Origin: Erythrobacter ani
GTDB lineage: Bacteria; Pseudomonadota; Alphaproteobacteria; Sphingomonadales; Sphingomonadaceae
Reading direction: 5' to 3'
NCBI RefSeq assembly: GCF_019204025.1
Contig: NZ_JAGSPB010000002.1
Coordinates: forward strand, 620,001 to 684,000
DNA: 64,000 nt
Positions 26,252 through 36,169 of the stretch are shown piece after piece. The notes under the pieces were generated by a model. The model was not told the origin of the DNA. It worked only from the letters and a program-made list of their open reading frames with translations, and did no database searches. The stretch's first letter is position 1. Every line of letters starts with the position of its first letter. A program made the translations under genes and the position numbers.

Positions 26252-27262
26252 CTAGACGTCGACCACCGTCTGTTCGATCGAACCGAAGATCGAGTGGTTG
26301 TCCGCATCGCGCATTTCGACCTTCACCGTGTCGCCTGCGCGCATGAAACGGGTGCTTGGCTCCCCGTCACGGATCGTTTCGATCATGCGAATCTCGGCGA
26401 TGCACGAATAACCGAGACCGCCATCGGAGACCGGTTTTCCAGGACCGCCATCTTCGCCCTTATTGCTGATCGTGCCCGAGCCGATGATGGTCCCTGCGCA
26501 CAGATCGCGGGTCTTGGCGGCATGCGCGACCAGCTGCGCCATGTTGAAGGTCGCGTCCTTACCCACCTCGGCGCGTCCGAAGGGCTCGCCATTGTAGTCG
26601 ACCATCAATGGCAGATGGATCAGGCTGTCTTTCCACGCATCGCCTAATTCATCCGGCGTGACGCAAACGGGTGAGAACGCGCTCGCAGGTTTCGACTGGA
26701 AGAAGCCGAATCCCTTCGCGAGTTCGCCTGGTATCAGGCCGCGCAGTGACACGTCGTTGACCAACATGATCAACTTGATGTGATCGGCTGCATCTTCGGC
26801 GCTTACGCCCATCGGCACGTCATTGGTGACGATGGCGACTTCGCCCTCCATGTCGCAGCCCCAGGCCGGATCGCCCAGCGGGATATCGGCGCGCGGGGGC
26901 AGGAAGCCGTCGCTGCCGCCCTGGTACATCAATGGATCGTGGTAAAAGCTGTCCGGCACTTCGGCATCGCGCGCTTTACGCACCAGTTCGACGTGATTGA
27001 TGTAGGCGGAGCCGTCCGCCCATTGGTAAGCGCGAGGCAGCGGGGAATGCGCCTGACGCTCATGGAAGCGTTCGCACGGCACCGTTTCATGCTCGACGTC
27101 TCTTGCCAGAACCTCGAGCTCCGGGGCAACACGCTCCCAGTTGTCGAGCGCGTACTGCATCGTCGGAGCGATGTAGCCGGCGGCGCAGCAGCGGGTGAGA
27201 TCCTTGGACACGACGACGAGTTTTCCGTCGCGGGTTCCATCGTTGAGCGTTGCGAGTTTCAT
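26252..27262 (-). CDS. Fumarylacetoacetate hydrolase family protein
   Basis: A 336-residue FAH-family hydrolase. The metal-binding segment CDMEGEVAIV, the catalytic-domain stretch NDVSLRGLIPGE and the GTIIGSGTISNK segment are typical. In tyrosine/homogentisate breakdown the enzyme splits fumarylacetoacetate to fumarate and acetoacetate. It lies 26 bp downstream of the maleylacetoacetate isomerase gene on the same strand, which strongly suggests it acts in that pathway rather than on other beta-diketones. The homogentisate dioxygenase gene is not in the window. Confidence 0.9.
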   Translation of the reverse strand: MKLATLNDGTRDGKLVVVSKDLTRCCAAGYIAPTMQYALDNWERVAPELEVLARDVEHETVPCERFHERQAHSPLPRAYQWADGSAYINHVELVRKARDAEVPDSFYHDPLMYQGGSDGFLPPRADIPLGDPAWGCDMEGEVAIVTNDVPMGVSAEDAADHIKLIMLVNDVSLRGLIPGELAKGFGFFQSKPASAFSPVCVTPDELGDAWKDSLIHLPLMVDYNGEPFGRAEVGKDATFNMAQLVAHAAKTRDLCAGTIIGSGTISNKGEDGGPGKPVSDGGLGYSCIAEIRMIETIRDGEPSTRFMRAGDTVKVEMRDADNHSIFGSIEQTVVDV

Positions 27263-27288
27263 GAGGCTTCTGCCTTTCTGTGGGCCAA

Positions 27289-27927
27289 TTAACCGGGATT
27301 GTCGGGCTGATTGTTGGGATGTGCGCGCTGGAAAGCGGGCAGGGCAAGGCAGGCGGTTTCGATCCGGCAGATGCGCGGGCTTTCCGACAGGTCGTAGTGA
27401 AATCGCCGCGCGTTGTAGATTTGCGGGATCAGGACCGCTTCGAACATGCCGGGCGCGTTCAGCAGAAAGTCACCGGTATCGAGTTGGGCGAGCCGCGTCT
27501 CGACCGGCGTCAAGGTCCGTTTCAGCCAGTGGCGATACCAGTGATCGACCACGCGCTGCGAATGTCCGAGAGGGTCTTTCAGGTATTTGAGGACCGGCAG
27601 GTTGAGCGGCGCGTGCAGTTCGGTCGCGATCGCATAGGCCAGTTCGCGGACCGTGTAGCGATCCTCGATATCGGTCGGCAGCAGCGGGTTTTCCGGGTAC
27701 GCCTCGTCCAGCCATTCGAGCATCGCCATCGATTGGGCGCGGTCGCGGCCCTGCGCTTCCAGCATGGGAACCGAAGCGAACGGATTGCGGCTGCTGAAGG
27801 CTTCGCCCTTTTGCGCACTTTCCAGCAGGTTCACCGGGTCCTGCTCGTATTCGAGCCCTTTCAGCTCAAGCGCGATTCGCAGCCGGTACGAGGTCGAACT
27901 GCGGTAGTAACCGTAGAGCTTCATCAT
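27289..27927 (-). CDS. maiA: Maleylacetoacetate isomerase
   Basis: A 212-residue zeta-class glutathione transferase fold enzyme that isomerises maleylacetoacetate to fumarylacetoacetate. The N-terminal YYRSSTSYRLRIAL carries the active-site Ser-Ser of the class, and the middle has NPFASVPMLE (glutathione-binding region). The start is one of two adjacent ATGs (27927 or 27924), both preceded by AAGGAG; the 27966 start adds an unneeded extension. It is the promoter-proximal member of a pair with the FAH gene. Confidence 0.92.
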   Translation of the reverse strand: MMKLYGYYRSSTSYRLRIALELKGLEYEQDPVNLLESAQKGEAFSSRNPFASVPMLEAQGRDRAQSMAMLEWLDEAYPENPLLPTDIEDRYTVRELAYAIATELHAPLNLPVLKYLKDPLGHSQRVVDHWYRHWLKRTLTPVETRLAQLDTGDFLLNAPGMFEAVLIPQIYNARRFHYDLSESPRICRIETACLALPAFQRAHPNNQPDNPG

Positions 27928-27957
27928 CACGTGACCACTCCTTCCCAGCCGAGACAT

Positions 27958-27978
27958 GGACCGCATGTTACACGGTCC
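27958..27978. promoter_or_regulatory. Inverted repeat upstream of maiA
   Basis: GGACCG (27958-27963) and CGGTCC (27973-27978) form a perfect 6-bp inverted repeat with a 9-nt spacer, about 30 bp upstream of the maiA start. The size and place suit an operator for a regulator of aromatic amino-acid breakdown, but no cognate regulator is adjacent and the repeat could be chance. Confidence 0.25.
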
Positions 27979-28101
27979 TGAGGCATGAAATGGCGGGCGA
28001 TTTCAACATGTCTGGCCATGGAAAACCAATGGGTAAGAAGGGCGGTCGTTCCGGTCATTCGGCGATAATGCCAATCAGGCCATGTGTAGGACAGCGCAAC
28101 A

Positions 28102-29289
28102 TCACCCGAACGCCGCAATCCCCGTAATGGCTCGGCCCAGGATCAGCGCATGGACATCATGTGTCCCTTCGTAGGTGTTGACCGTCTCGAGGTTCACCAT
28201 ATGGCGGATAACCTGGTACTCCTCAGAGATGCCATTGCCGCCGTGCATGTCACGTGCTTGCCGCGCAATATCGAGCGCCTTGCCGACATTGTTGCGTTTT
28301 ACAATTGAGATCATGTCCGGTGCGAAGCGGCCTTCATCCATCAGGCGGCCGACGCGCAACGAGGCCTGCAGGCCCAGCGCGATATCGCTCATCATGTCGG
28401 CCAGCTTCTTCTGGAACAGCTGGGTCGCTGCGAGTGGACGGTCAAATTGCTTGCGATCAAGGCCGTATTGCCGTGCGGCGTGCATGCAGAATTCCGCCGC
28501 GCCCATCGCGCCCCAGCTGATGCCGTAACGCGCGCGGTTGAGACAACCGAATGGGCCCTTGAGCCCCTGCACATCGGGCAACAACGCATCGGCGGGCAGT
28601 TTCACATCTTCCATAACGATGCCGCCAGTGGTCGAGGCGCGCAGCGATATCTTGCCGTCGATCTTTGGCGCAGAAAGGCCTTTCATGCCTTTTTCGAGGA
28701 CGAACCCTCGAATGCCGCCGCCATGCTCTTCGGATTTCGCCCAGACCACGAAAACATCGGCGAAGGGTGAGTTCGAAATCCAGGTTTTCGACCCGTTGAT
28801 GACGTAGCCATCACCGTCTTTCCTCGCGACCGTTTTCATGCCCGCCGGGTCGGAACCGGCATCGGGCTCGGTCAGGCCGAAACACCCGATCAGTTCGCCA
28901 CTGGCGAGGCCGGGGAGGTATTTGCGCCGCTGCTCCTCAGAGCCATAGGCATGGATCGGATGCATCACGAGGCTGGATTGGACCGAGGCCATCGACCGGT
29001 ATCCGCTGTCCACCCGCTCGATTTCGCGGGCGATCAGTCCGTAGGCGACATAGGTCGCGCCGACGCCGCCATATTCCTCCGGGATTGTCGCTCCGAGCAG
29101 GCCTGCCTGACCCATCAGCGGGAACAGCTCGGGTGCAGAGACTTCGTTGCGATACGCTTCGATGACACGCGGCTGCAATTCGCTCTGCGCAAACGCATTG
29201 GCCGTGTCGCGGATCATCCGCTCGTCTTCTGTCAGCTGGGTTTCCAGATCGAACGGATCTTCCCAGTTAAACGGCACCATTCCGGCCAC
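28102..29289 (-). CDS. gcdH: Glutaryl-CoA dehydrogenase (acyl-CoA dehydrogenase family)
   Basis: A 395-residue FAD acyl-CoA dehydrogenase. The pattern [48 protein letters not shown] and the C-terminal [16 protein letters not shown] (catalytic Glu in YEGT) fits glutaryl-CoA dehydrogenase, which converts glutaryl-CoA to crotonyl-CoA in lysine and tryptophan breakdown. The GTG at 29289 is preferred: CAGGAG lies six bases upstream, whereas the ATG three codons in is too far from it. It is separated from maiA by about 175 bp, so co-transcription is uncertain. Confidence 0.9.
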   Translation of the reverse strand: MAGMVPFNWEDPFDLETQLTEDERMIRDTANAFAQSELQPRVIEAYRNEVSAPELFPLMGQAGLLGATIPEEYGGVGATYVAYGLIAREIERVDSGYRSMASVQSSLVMHPIHAYGSEEQRRKYLPGLASGELIGCFGLTEPDAGSDPAGMKTVARKDGDGYVINGSKTWISNSPFADVFVVWAKSEEHGGGIRGFVLEKGMKGLSAPKIDGKISLRASTTGGIVMEDVKLPADALLPDVQGLKGPFGCLNRARYGISWGAMGAAEFCMHAARQYGLDRKQFDRPLAATQLFQKKLADMMSDIALGLQASLRVGRLMDEGRFAPDMISIVKRNNVGKALDIARQARDMHGGNGISEEYQVIRHMVNLETVNTYEGTHDVHALILGRAITGIAAFG

Positions 29290-29366
29290 AAGTTACTCCT
29301 GAAACTAGTTTGACTGTCCCTTTCGCAGCTTGGACTGCGCGGGGCAAGAGGTGTGCTCGAACGGGA

Positions 29367-31178
29367 TCAATAGCCTTGCGCCTGTCCGTCCTTGCGCATT
29401 TCCGTCGCTCCGGTGAGGACGCCGGTCTCCGGGTCGCGGGCGATGGCTTGGTATCCGCCGAACATGATGCCGTTGCTTACGACGCGCACGTTATGGCCCA
29501 TCGCCCTCAGTGCCTCTACAGTTTCCGCCGGAATGCCGGGTTCGACGTTGAGCGTGCCGAGCGGGTCTTTGGAGGGTCCGCCCAGCGGTTCGGTCGGCTG
29601 GCGCCCACCATCGTGATTGATCCGCGCAGCGTCGCCTGCCTCCTGCAGATTCATCCCGTAATCCGCGATATTGATCAGGACCTGCACATGGCCTTGAGGC
29701 TGCATTCCGCCGCCCATCAATCCGAGCGTCATGTAAGGCTGCCCATCCTTTTTGACGAAGGCGGGGATGATCGTCTGAAACGGACGTTTGGAAGGTTCGT
29801 AGGCGTTGGGATGGTTGGAATCGAGGCTGTAGAGCTCGCCCCGGTCCTGGAACATGAAACCGAGGCCGTCGGGCACCAGTCCCGAGCCCATGCCGCGATA
29901 ATTCGACTGGATCAGGCTGACCATCAGCCCGTCACCATCGACGACGGTAAGGTATGTCGTGTCACCTTCACCTTCCAGCTTCGGTTCGATTTCGATCGTG
30001 CCAGGCTCGAATTCGGGAGTCGCGCGGTTGGGATCGATCAGGGCGAAACGTTCTTTACCGTATTCGTCGGTGAGCAGCTGCATTGGGAAAGGCGAGAAAT
30101 CGGGATCGGCGTAAAACCGGGCGACATCGGCATGTGCTAGCCGTTTCGCTTCGGTGATGTAGTGGATGACTTCGGGTGATCCCCGCTCCCATTGGGCGAT
30201 ATCGATGTTCTTGAGTATGTTCACCATCTGCAGCGCGGCAAAACCCTGACCGTTGGGCGGCAATTCGCACAGCTCGAAACCGTTTCGGTATGTGACGCAG
30301 GCAGGCTCGACCCATGTGCTGGTGTGATTGGCGAAATCCTCGGCTGTATAGGCAGAGCCTTGCCGCTGGAGGTAATCGACCATGACCTCTGCAAGGCGGC
30401 CCTCGTAGAACGCATCGCGGCCTTCGCGCCCGACCGCCTCCAGCGTGTTGCCGAGATCAGGGTTCCGGTAGATCTCGCCAGCCTTGGGCGGACCATCGGC
30501 AAACCATGTCGCGCGGGCATTGTCGAATTCAAACGGTGTGGTTTCCTGCCGCCGTTCGAAGGCTCGCAGCGCGCGGTCGAAATACATGCCGATTACAGGG
30601 GCAACGGGATGCCCTTCGCGCGCGTAGGTGACGGTTGGGGCGAGGATTTCCGCCATCGGCTTCGACCCGAAACGCGCGTGCATTGCGAACCACGCATCGA
30701 CCGTGCCTGGAATGGTCACGGGCAGCACGCCCACTGGCGGCAGGCTGTCCGCGCCGCCGAGCTTTTCCTTCAGCTGGTCGAGCGTCTGACCCGAAGGCGA
30801 TCGACCCGATCCGTTGATCCCATGGAGTTCGCCGGTCTTGGGATCGTAAATGATCGCGAACAGATCGCCCCCGATCCCGTTGCCGGTCGGCTCCATCAAT
30901 CCGAGCGCAGCGTTGGCAGCGATTGCTGCGTCCACGGCATTGCCGCCACTTTTGAGGATATCGAGCGCCACCTGCGTCGCGAGCGGGTGCGCGGTTGCAG
31001 CCATGCCGTTTTCGGCGTGGACCGGGCTGCGGCTCCAGATCGCGCCTACGGGCCGTCCGCCCGCACCTATTTGCTCGCTGACCGGGCGGGCCTCCGTTTC
31101 CGCGGTTCTATCGGACTGTGCCTGCGATGGCAGCGAGATAAGGGCGATGGCAGCGCAGGCGGCAAGAAGTCTGTTCAT
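29367..31178 (-). CDS. ggt: Gamma-glutamyltransferase (periplasmic)
   Basis: A 603-residue precursor of an Ntn hydrolase that transfers or hydrolyses gamma-glutamyl groups, chiefly of glutathione. It opens with a signal peptide (MNRLLAACAAIALISLPSQA); the start at 31178 is chosen for this and the ORF's earlier start would bury it. The large-subunit region (MAATAHPLATQVALDILKSGG, NGIGGDLFAII) and the self-cleavage/nucleophile Thr in GDTTYLTVVDGDG are clear, followed by GSGLVPDGLGFMFQ and LGLMGGGMQPQGHVQ. It starts 25 bp after the acetyl-CoA synthetase stop and could be co-transcribed with it. Confidence 0.93.
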   Translation of the reverse strand: MNRLLAACAAIALISLPSQAQSDRTAETEARPVSEQIGAGGRPVGAIWSRSPVHAENGMAATAHPLATQVALDILKSGGNAVDAAIAANAALGLMEPTGNGIGGDLFAIIYDPKTGELHGINGSGRSPSGQTLDQLKEKLGGADSLPPVGVLPVTIPGTVDAWFAMHARFGSKPMAEILAPTVTYAREGHPVAPVIGMYFDRALRAFERRQETTPFEFDNARATWFADGPPKAGEIYRNPDLGNTLEAVGREGRDAFYEGRLAEVMVDYLQRQGSAYTAEDFANHTSTWVEPACVTYRNGFELCELPPNGQGFAALQMVNILKNIDIAQWERGSPEVIHYITEAKRLAHADVARFYADPDFSPFPMQLLTDEYGKERFALIDPNRATPEFEPGTIEIEPKLEGEGDTTYLTVVDGDGLMVSLIQSNYRGMGSGLVPDGLGFMFQDRGELYSLDSNHPNAYEPSKRPFQTIIPAFVKKDGQPYMTLGLMGGGMQPQGHVQVLINIADYGMNLQEAGDAARINHDGGRQPTEPLGGPSKDPLGTLNVEPGIPAETVEALRAMGHNVRVVSNGIMFGGYQAIARDPETGVLTGATEMRKDGQAQGY

Positions 31179-31203
31179 TGATAAAGTCCCCGGGAGGTGA
31201 GAA

Positions 31204-33141
31204 TTATTGCGGACGGTTCGCGACAAGATCATCGACCACCGAAGGGTCGGCAAGCGTGGAGGTATCGCCCAGATTGCTCATGTCGTTCTCGGCGATCTTG
31301 CGCAGGATGCGGCGCATGATCTTTCCCGACCGGGTCTTGGGCAGGCCGGGTGCGAATTGCAGCACGTCGGGAGTTGCGATCGGGCCGATTTCCTTGCGAA
31401 CCCACTGGACCAGTTCTTTGCGCAGCTCATCGTTATCGTCGGTGCCCGCATTGGTCGTGACGTAGGCATAGATGCCCTGACCCTTGACCTCGTGCGGCAT
31501 GCCCACGACCGCCGCCTCGGACACCAGCGGGTGCTCGACCAGCGCGCTTTCCACCTCGGCAGTGCCCATCCGGTGTCCCGACACATTGATGACGTCGTCG
31601 ATCCGTCCGGTGATCCAGTAATATCCGTCTTCGTCCCGGCGCGCGCCATCGCCGGTAAAATAGTAGCCTGGATATTGGCTGAAGTAGGTCTGGAAGAACC
31701 TGTCGTGGTCGCCGTAAACGGTGCGCATCTGGCCAGGCCAGCTGTCGGTGATGACCAGCGCTCCCGCTGTCGCTCCGTCGAGCAACGTGCCCTTTTCCGG
31801 ATCGACCAGAGCGGGCTGCACACCGAACATCGGTTTGCTCGCACTACCGGGTTTGAGCGCGGTTGCACCGGGAAGAGGAGTGATCATCGCCGCGCCCGTT
31901 TCGGTTTGCCACCACGTGTCGACGATGGGGCAGCGCCGCTCGCCCACGACGCGGTGATACCAGTCCCACGCTTCGGGATTGATCGGCTCACCAACGCTGC
32001 CGAGCAAGCGCAACGAGGAGCGGTCGGTTTTCGTGACCCACTCATCCCCCTCGCGCATGAGCGCGCGAAGAGCGGTCGGCGCGGCATAGAAAATTTCGAC
32101 CTTGTGCTTGTCTACCACCTGCCAGAAACGGCTGTGATCGGGATAGTTGGGCACGCCTTCGAACATCACTTGCGTCGCGCCATTGATAAGCGGCCCGTAG
32201 ACAACATAGCTGTGACCGGTGACCCAGCCGACATCCGCCGCGCACCAGTAAATCTGACCGGGGCGGTAATCGAAAACGTATTCGTGGGTCATGCTGGCCC
32301 AGACGGCATAGCCGCCAGTCGTATGCAGCACGCCTTTGGGCTTCCCGGTTGAGCCGCTGGTGTAGAGAATGAAAAGCGGGTCCTCCGCGTCCATCGTTTC
32401 AGGTTCGCAAAGCGGCGCTGCGACCTCGATCGCGTCATCCCACCATACATCCCGCACCGGGTTGAAGTCCACATCCGCGCCGGTATGGCGATAGACGATC
32501 ACCCGCCCAACCTCGACCTTTTCAAGGGCCGCATCGACATTGGCCTTCAGCGGCACAGGTTTTCCGCCGCGCAGACCTTCGTCGGCGGTAATAACGATGT
32601 TCGATTGGCAGTCTTCGATCCGTCCGGCCAGGGCATCGGGGGAGAACCCGGCGAACACCACCGAATGCACCGCGCCGATCCGCGCACAGGCCAGCATCGC
32701 GATGGCCGCCTCCGGGATCATGGGCAGGTAGATGGTAACCCGGTCGCCCTTGCCGACGCCATTAACCGTCAGCACGTTGGCGAACTTGCAGACCCGCGCA
32801 TGCAGATCGCGGTAGGTGAGAGTGCGAGCCTGTGTCTCCGGGTCGTCAGGCTCCCAGATGATCGCAGGTGTATCGCCGCGCTCTTCGAGATGCCGGTCGA
32901 GCGCGTTGGCGCAAATATTAAGCTTCCCGCCGAGGAACCAGCCGATGCGGAAATCGGCTTCGTCGTAGCTGACGTCCTTGAGGGTCTCGTATGGATGGAT
33001 CCAGTCGATCCGCTGGCTTTCTGCGTTCCAGAACCCGTCCGGATCGGTCAGCGAACGGGCATAGCGTTCATGATATTCGGCTTCGTTGATTTTGGCGGTC
33101 TCTGCCCATTTGTCAGGAACCGGAAAAATCTCGTCGCTCAC
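31204..33141 (-). CDS. acs: Acetyl-CoA synthetase
   Basis: A 645-residue AMP-forming acetate-CoA ligase. Diagnostic parts are the N-terminal [18 protein letters not shown], the phosphate loop [15 protein letters not shown], the [11 protein letters not shown] adenylate region, [21 protein letters not shown] and the C-terminal [14 protein letters not shown] whose Lys is the usual acetylation switch. The start codon is GTG at 33141 with GGGAG upstream. It makes acetyl-CoA from acetate for growth and acetate recovery. A stand-alone receiver gene lies 75 bp upstream on the same strand. Confidence 0.97.
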   Translation of the reverse strand: MSDEIFPVPDKWAETAKINEAEYHERYARSLTDPDGFWNAESQRIDWIHPYETLKDVSYDEADFRIGWFLGGKLNICANALDRHLEERGDTPAIIWEPDDPETQARTLTYRDLHARVCKFANVLTVNGVGKGDRVTIYLPMIPEAAIAMLACARIGAVHSVVFAGFSPDALAGRIEDCQSNIVITADEGLRGGKPVPLKANVDAALEKVEVGRVIVYRHTGADVDFNPVRDVWWDDAIEVAAPLCEPETMDAEDPLFILYTSGSTGKPKGVLHTTGGYAVWASMTHEYVFDYRPGQIYWCAADVGWVTGHSYVVYGPLINGATQVMFEGVPNYPDHSRFWQVVDKHKVEIFYAAPTALRALMREGDEWVTKTDRSSLRLLGSVGEPINPEAWDWYHRVVGERRCPIVDTWWQTETGAAMITPLPGATALKPGSASKPMFGVQPALVDPEKGTLLDGATAGALVITDSWPGQMRTVYGDHDRFFQTYFSQYPGYYFTGDGARRDEDGYYWITGRIDDVINVSGHRMGTAEVESALVEHPLVSEAAVVGMPHEVKGQGIYAYVTTNAGTDDNDELRKELVQWVRKEIGPIATPDVLQFAPGLPKTRSGKIMRRILRKIAENDMSNLGDTSTLADPSVVDDLVANRPQ

Positions 33142-33216
33142 GCCTGCTCTCCCTCGTTGTACGAGGGGAAGCCTAGGCGTTTGCGAGCAAAGAGAAAAGG
33201 ACGATTGCGGGAAACG

Positions 33217-33573
33217 TCAGGCGGCGTGGAGCACCTGGTTCACCGCCTTGATCATCGCCGCAGGGGGGCAGGGTTTGGTCAGCGTCTTGGCGTGCGGGAA
33301 ACGCGCTTTCACTTCTTCGCGCGTGTGACGTCCCGAGTGGAAGATGATCGGAACATCTTCATCCGCCAATTTCTGGGCGAGAGGGAAAACGATCCCATCG
33401 TCGAGCTGGATATCCAGTATCGCGAGATCGGGCTTTTCCTTCTGGAATGCGAGCATCGCATCGGAGATTCCGGAATGCGGGCCTTCGACTTCGAAACCGG
33501 CCTCGGCGACCGTATCGCACAAATCAAAAGCGACAATTAGCTCATCTTCGGCGACCAGAATTTTATGACTCAT
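33217..33573 (-). CDS. Stand-alone response-regulator receiver
   Basis: A 118-residue single-domain CheY-like protein. Acidic pocket residues Glu9-Asp10, the phosphoacceptor Asp54 (PDLAILDIQLDDG) and the switch Lys in TLTKPCPP are present; there is no output domain. The ATG at 33573 is preferred over an adjacent GTG at 33576. It resembles receivers used by HWE-type kinase pathways in alphaproteobacteria. No kinase is next to it; the nearest is the TPR kinase at 59159-61279. It is transcribed toward acs and could be in the same unit. Confidence 0.87.
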   Translation of the reverse strand: MSHKILVAEDELIVAFDLCDTVAEAGFEVEGPHSGISDAMLAFQKEKPDLAILDIQLDDGIVFPLAQKLADEDVPIIFHSGRHTREEVKARFPHAKTLTKPCPPAAMIKAVNQVLHAA

Positions 33574-33651
33574 CACACTCTCCCTGCTTCGTCGTTATTC
33601 TGACCCCGATCGATACCTAACACATGCGGAACAACTTTGTTCCTATCTGAA

Positions 33652-34284
33652 TCATTTATTTTGTCCGAATCTTTCAGAAAAGCCCGACTGATCGCCTGCC
33701 GAGAGCAATTTTGCCTGCTCAACCCATTGGTCGCGGGTGATCCGGCCCTTGAACCGGCCAAGTTGCGCATCGACTCGTTCAACGTCGGCATCGCTCCACG
33801 CGGCGATCTGATCGAACCGTGTGACGCCAAGTTCGGCCAGCATTGTAACAAGTTTGGGGCCGAGACCCTTGATCTGTTTCAAATCATCGGCGCCGCCCGA
33901 AGGTGCCGCAGTAGGGGCAGGGGCCGGGGCAGGGGGCGGGACGTCGGCGGCCGGAACCGGCTCCGGAACGGGATCGCCAACGGTTGGAGCGACCGAGACG
34001 CCAGCCTCTGCGTCGGCCGTAGCTCCAGCGGCGGCCACTTTGGCCGAATTGGCATTTGCAGAGGTTTGACCGACATCCTGCGAGACGGATGTGGGGGCAT
34101 CGATCAGCGCCTGGTTGCGCTGTGCGCGATCTGCACCTTCATCGAGCACATCCTTCGGTCCAGCGCTGTCCTCGTCTACCACAGTCGTTTTGCGGTTCGA
34201 GCGCGTGACGAGCCAGATGACGAAAACGAGCAGGATCAGCCCGCTGATGATGAAAGGCAAGAGTGTTTGAAGTTCAGGTGACAT
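33652..34284 (-). CDS. Membrane-anchored protein with a C-terminal helix-hairpin-helix-like domain
   Basis: A 210-residue protein with one N-terminal transmembrane helix (about residues 8-26, LLPFIISGLILLVFVIWLV), a long Ala/Pro/Val-rich linker (about 45-140) and a compact C-terminal domain (about 141-205) beginning DDLKQIKGLGPKLVTML. That domain resembles the helix-hairpin-helix tail seen on some alphaproteobacterial NuoE and related proteins, where GLGPK packs against a partner. AGAGG precedes the start. The function is unknown; nothing nearby encodes complex I. It may be a membrane-tethered protein or DNA contact module. Confidence 0.75.
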   Translation of the reverse strand: MSPELQTLLPFIISGLILLVFVIWLVTRSNRKTTVVDEDSAGPKDVLDEGADRAQRNQALIDAPTSVSQDVGQTSANANSAKVAAAGATADAEAGVSVAPTVGDPVPEPVPAADVPPPAPAPAPTAAPSGGADDLKQIKGLGPKLVTMLAELGVTRFDQIAAWSDADVERVDAQLGRFKGRITRDQWVEQAKLLSAGDQSGFSERFGQNK

Positions 34285-34310
34285 GGATCGGCCTCTTAAC
34301 CAAAGGAAAC

Positions 34311-34335
34311 GCGCGGCCCTTTAACAGGACCGCGC
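34311..34335. terminator. Strong hairpin downstream of the VWA lipoprotein gene
   Basis: GCGCGGcCCT (34311-34320) pairs with AGGaCCGCGC (34326-34335), with one mismatch, around the loop TTAAC. On the minus strand it is followed by GTTTCCTTT, so it looks like an intrinsic terminator for the leftward VWA lipoprotein gene, 48 bp after its stop and just before the next gene. Confidence 0.65.
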
Positions 34336-34383
34336 ACACTTTCCCAAGTCCGTTAGCGGTGAACCGGTTCCGAGGGTAAGGAT

Positions 34384-36054
34384 TTAGCCTCCACTGCGCA
34401 TGGCCGCGGCGAGCGCATTCAACTGCAGAAATTCCTGCCGCCAGTAATTGTCCTGACTGCCTGCCAATGCGCCGATATCCTCATGATCGAAACCGTTCAT
34501 CAGATCATCGCCGCGCAGCAATTGGCCGAATGCTGCCACTGAAATGGCGAAAGCGAAATCGCCTGTCGGCTTTCCAGCTTGTGTAAATGCACTGCCCATC
34601 ACCACTCGATTGATCAGTCGCGACGTTTCGCCATCGGGGAGCTTGTAACGCAGTTTTATATGGGCGGCTTCGGTCAGGCGCCGCAGCGCTTCGCCTGAGC
34701 GTTGTTCTTCGTACCGTCGCGGCGCGATCCAGCCCCGCTTGCCCGCAGGTACGACTTCGTAAATCGCGGTGACCTGATGCCCGGCACCGATATCGCCCGC
34801 ATCGACCGCATCATTATCGAAATCCTCTTCGCGAAGAATACGGTTTTCATAGCCGACCAGCCGATACTGGCTGATGACGGCCGGGTTGAATTCGACCTGG
34901 ATCTTCACGTCTTTTGCGATCGTGAACAGCGTCGAGTTCATTTCATCGCCGAGCACCTTTTTCGCTTCGAGTGCGCTGTCGATATAGGCGTAATTGCCGT
35001 TACCGTGATTGGCGATCTGTTCCATCATCGCCTCATTGTAATTGCCCGTGCCAAAGCCGAGCGTGGTCAGCGTAATGCCGCTGTCGCGCTTTTCCTCGAT
35101 CATTTCGACCAAAGCATCACGGTCCGACAGACCCACATTGAAATCGCCGTCCGTGGCGAGGATGACGCGGTTCACGCCCCCTTCGATGAAGTTGTCGGCG
35201 GCGATGTTGTAGGCCAGTTGCAGGCCCGCACCGCCCGCAGTCGATCCGCCAGCTGACAATTCATCCAGAGCGCGGCGGATCTTGCCAGTGTCATTTGTCG
35301 GCTCGAGCACGAGACCGGCAGCGCCGGCATAAACGACGATCGATACCCGGTCCTTTTCAGAAAGCTCACCAGCAAGGCCTGAAAGCGCAGTCTTCACCAG
35401 TGGCAGCTTGTCCGGGCGGTTCATGGAACCGGAGACATCCATGAGGAAGACCAGATTCGCAGCTGGCCGCTCCGCCGTGTCGATATCGTAACCGCGCAGA
35501 CCGATGCGCATCAGGTACGTGTTTTCGTTCCAGGGCGTCTTGGCGACGTCGGTGTTGACGGTGAAGGGTGTCTCTCTGTCAGTCGGACGGTCGTAATCGT
35601 AGCGGAAATAGTTGATCATCTCCTCGGTCCGGACCGCGTCTTTCGGCGGCGTCATGCCTTGCGAAAGAAAACGCCGGGTGTTGGCATACGCCCCGGTGTC
35701 GACATCGACGGAGAAAGTGGACACCGGCTCTGTGCTGGTCAGTTTGACAGGCGAGATTTCTTCGCCGTCATATTGCTCTCGTCCCGGATCGACCGCGACC
35801 CTGACCGGAGGGATATAAGTCTCATGCCGTGACTGCGCGATCACGCTTGGCGCTGATTGGGCATGATCTGCCATACGCGAGGCCGTTACCGTGATGGTTT
35901 CTGCGCTCGCTCCTGGAGGAGGTGGCGGTGCCGACCCCTCAGCCAGATCACCGGGTGATTTTTCCTGGCCCGAGCTGCTGTCCTGATACGGCGTCGCGCA
36001 GCTTGCGATCATGACACCCAGCACCAGAACACCGGTCAGTTGAAACTTGCGCAT
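34384..36054 (-). CDS. VWA-domain lipoprotein (YfbK-like, DUF3520)
   Basis: A 556-residue lipoprotein. The start at 36054 follows GGGGAG and gives a lipoprotein signal (MRKFQLTGVLVLGVMIASC, lipobox IASC); an upstream ATG at 36285 would run into the flippase gene. An N-terminal region PVSTFSVDVDTGAYANTRRFL is followed by a von Willebrand A domain with MIDAS motif LMDVSGSM, VYAGAAG and ILATDGDFNVG, then the DUF3520 C-terminal domain. Homologues of this kind (often named YfbK) are of unknown function. It sits beside a flippase gene but is probably independent, as a hairpin follows it. Confidence 0.85.
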   Translation of the reverse strand: MRKFQLTGVLVLGVMIASCATPYQDSSSGQEKSPGDLAEGSAPPPPPGASAETITVTASRMADHAQSAPSVIAQSRHETYIPPVRVAVDPGREQYDGEEISPVKLTSTEPVSTFSVDVDTGAYANTRRFLSQGMTPPKDAVRTEEMINYFRYDYDRPTDRETPFTVNTDVAKTPWNENTYLMRIGLRGYDIDTAERPAANLVFLMDVSGSMNRPDKLPLVKTALSGLAGELSEKDRVSIVVYAGAAGLVLEPTNDTGKIRRALDELSAGGSTAGGAGLQLAYNIAADNFIEGGVNRVILATDGDFNVGLSDRDALVEMIEEKRDSGITLTTLGFGTGNYNEAMMEQIANHGNGNYAYIDSALEAKKVLGDEMNSTLFTIAKDVKIQVEFNPAVISQYRLVGYENRILREEDFDNDAVDAGDIGAGHQVTAIYEVVPAGKRGWIAPRRYEEQRSGEALRRLTEAAHIKLRYKLPDGETSRLINRVVMGSAFTQAGKPTGDFAFAISVAAFGQLLRGDDLMNGFDHEDIGALAGSQDNYWRQEFLQLNALAAAMRSGG

Positions 36055-36169
36055 TTCACACTCCCCTTGAAACCCGGATCGAGGGTCGTATTCGGGCCGT
36101 GAATAGCGACTGAACGCCCTGTAAGGGCGATGAAATGTGGCGGAGGCGGGTTCCTTGGCGGGCGCGTTA

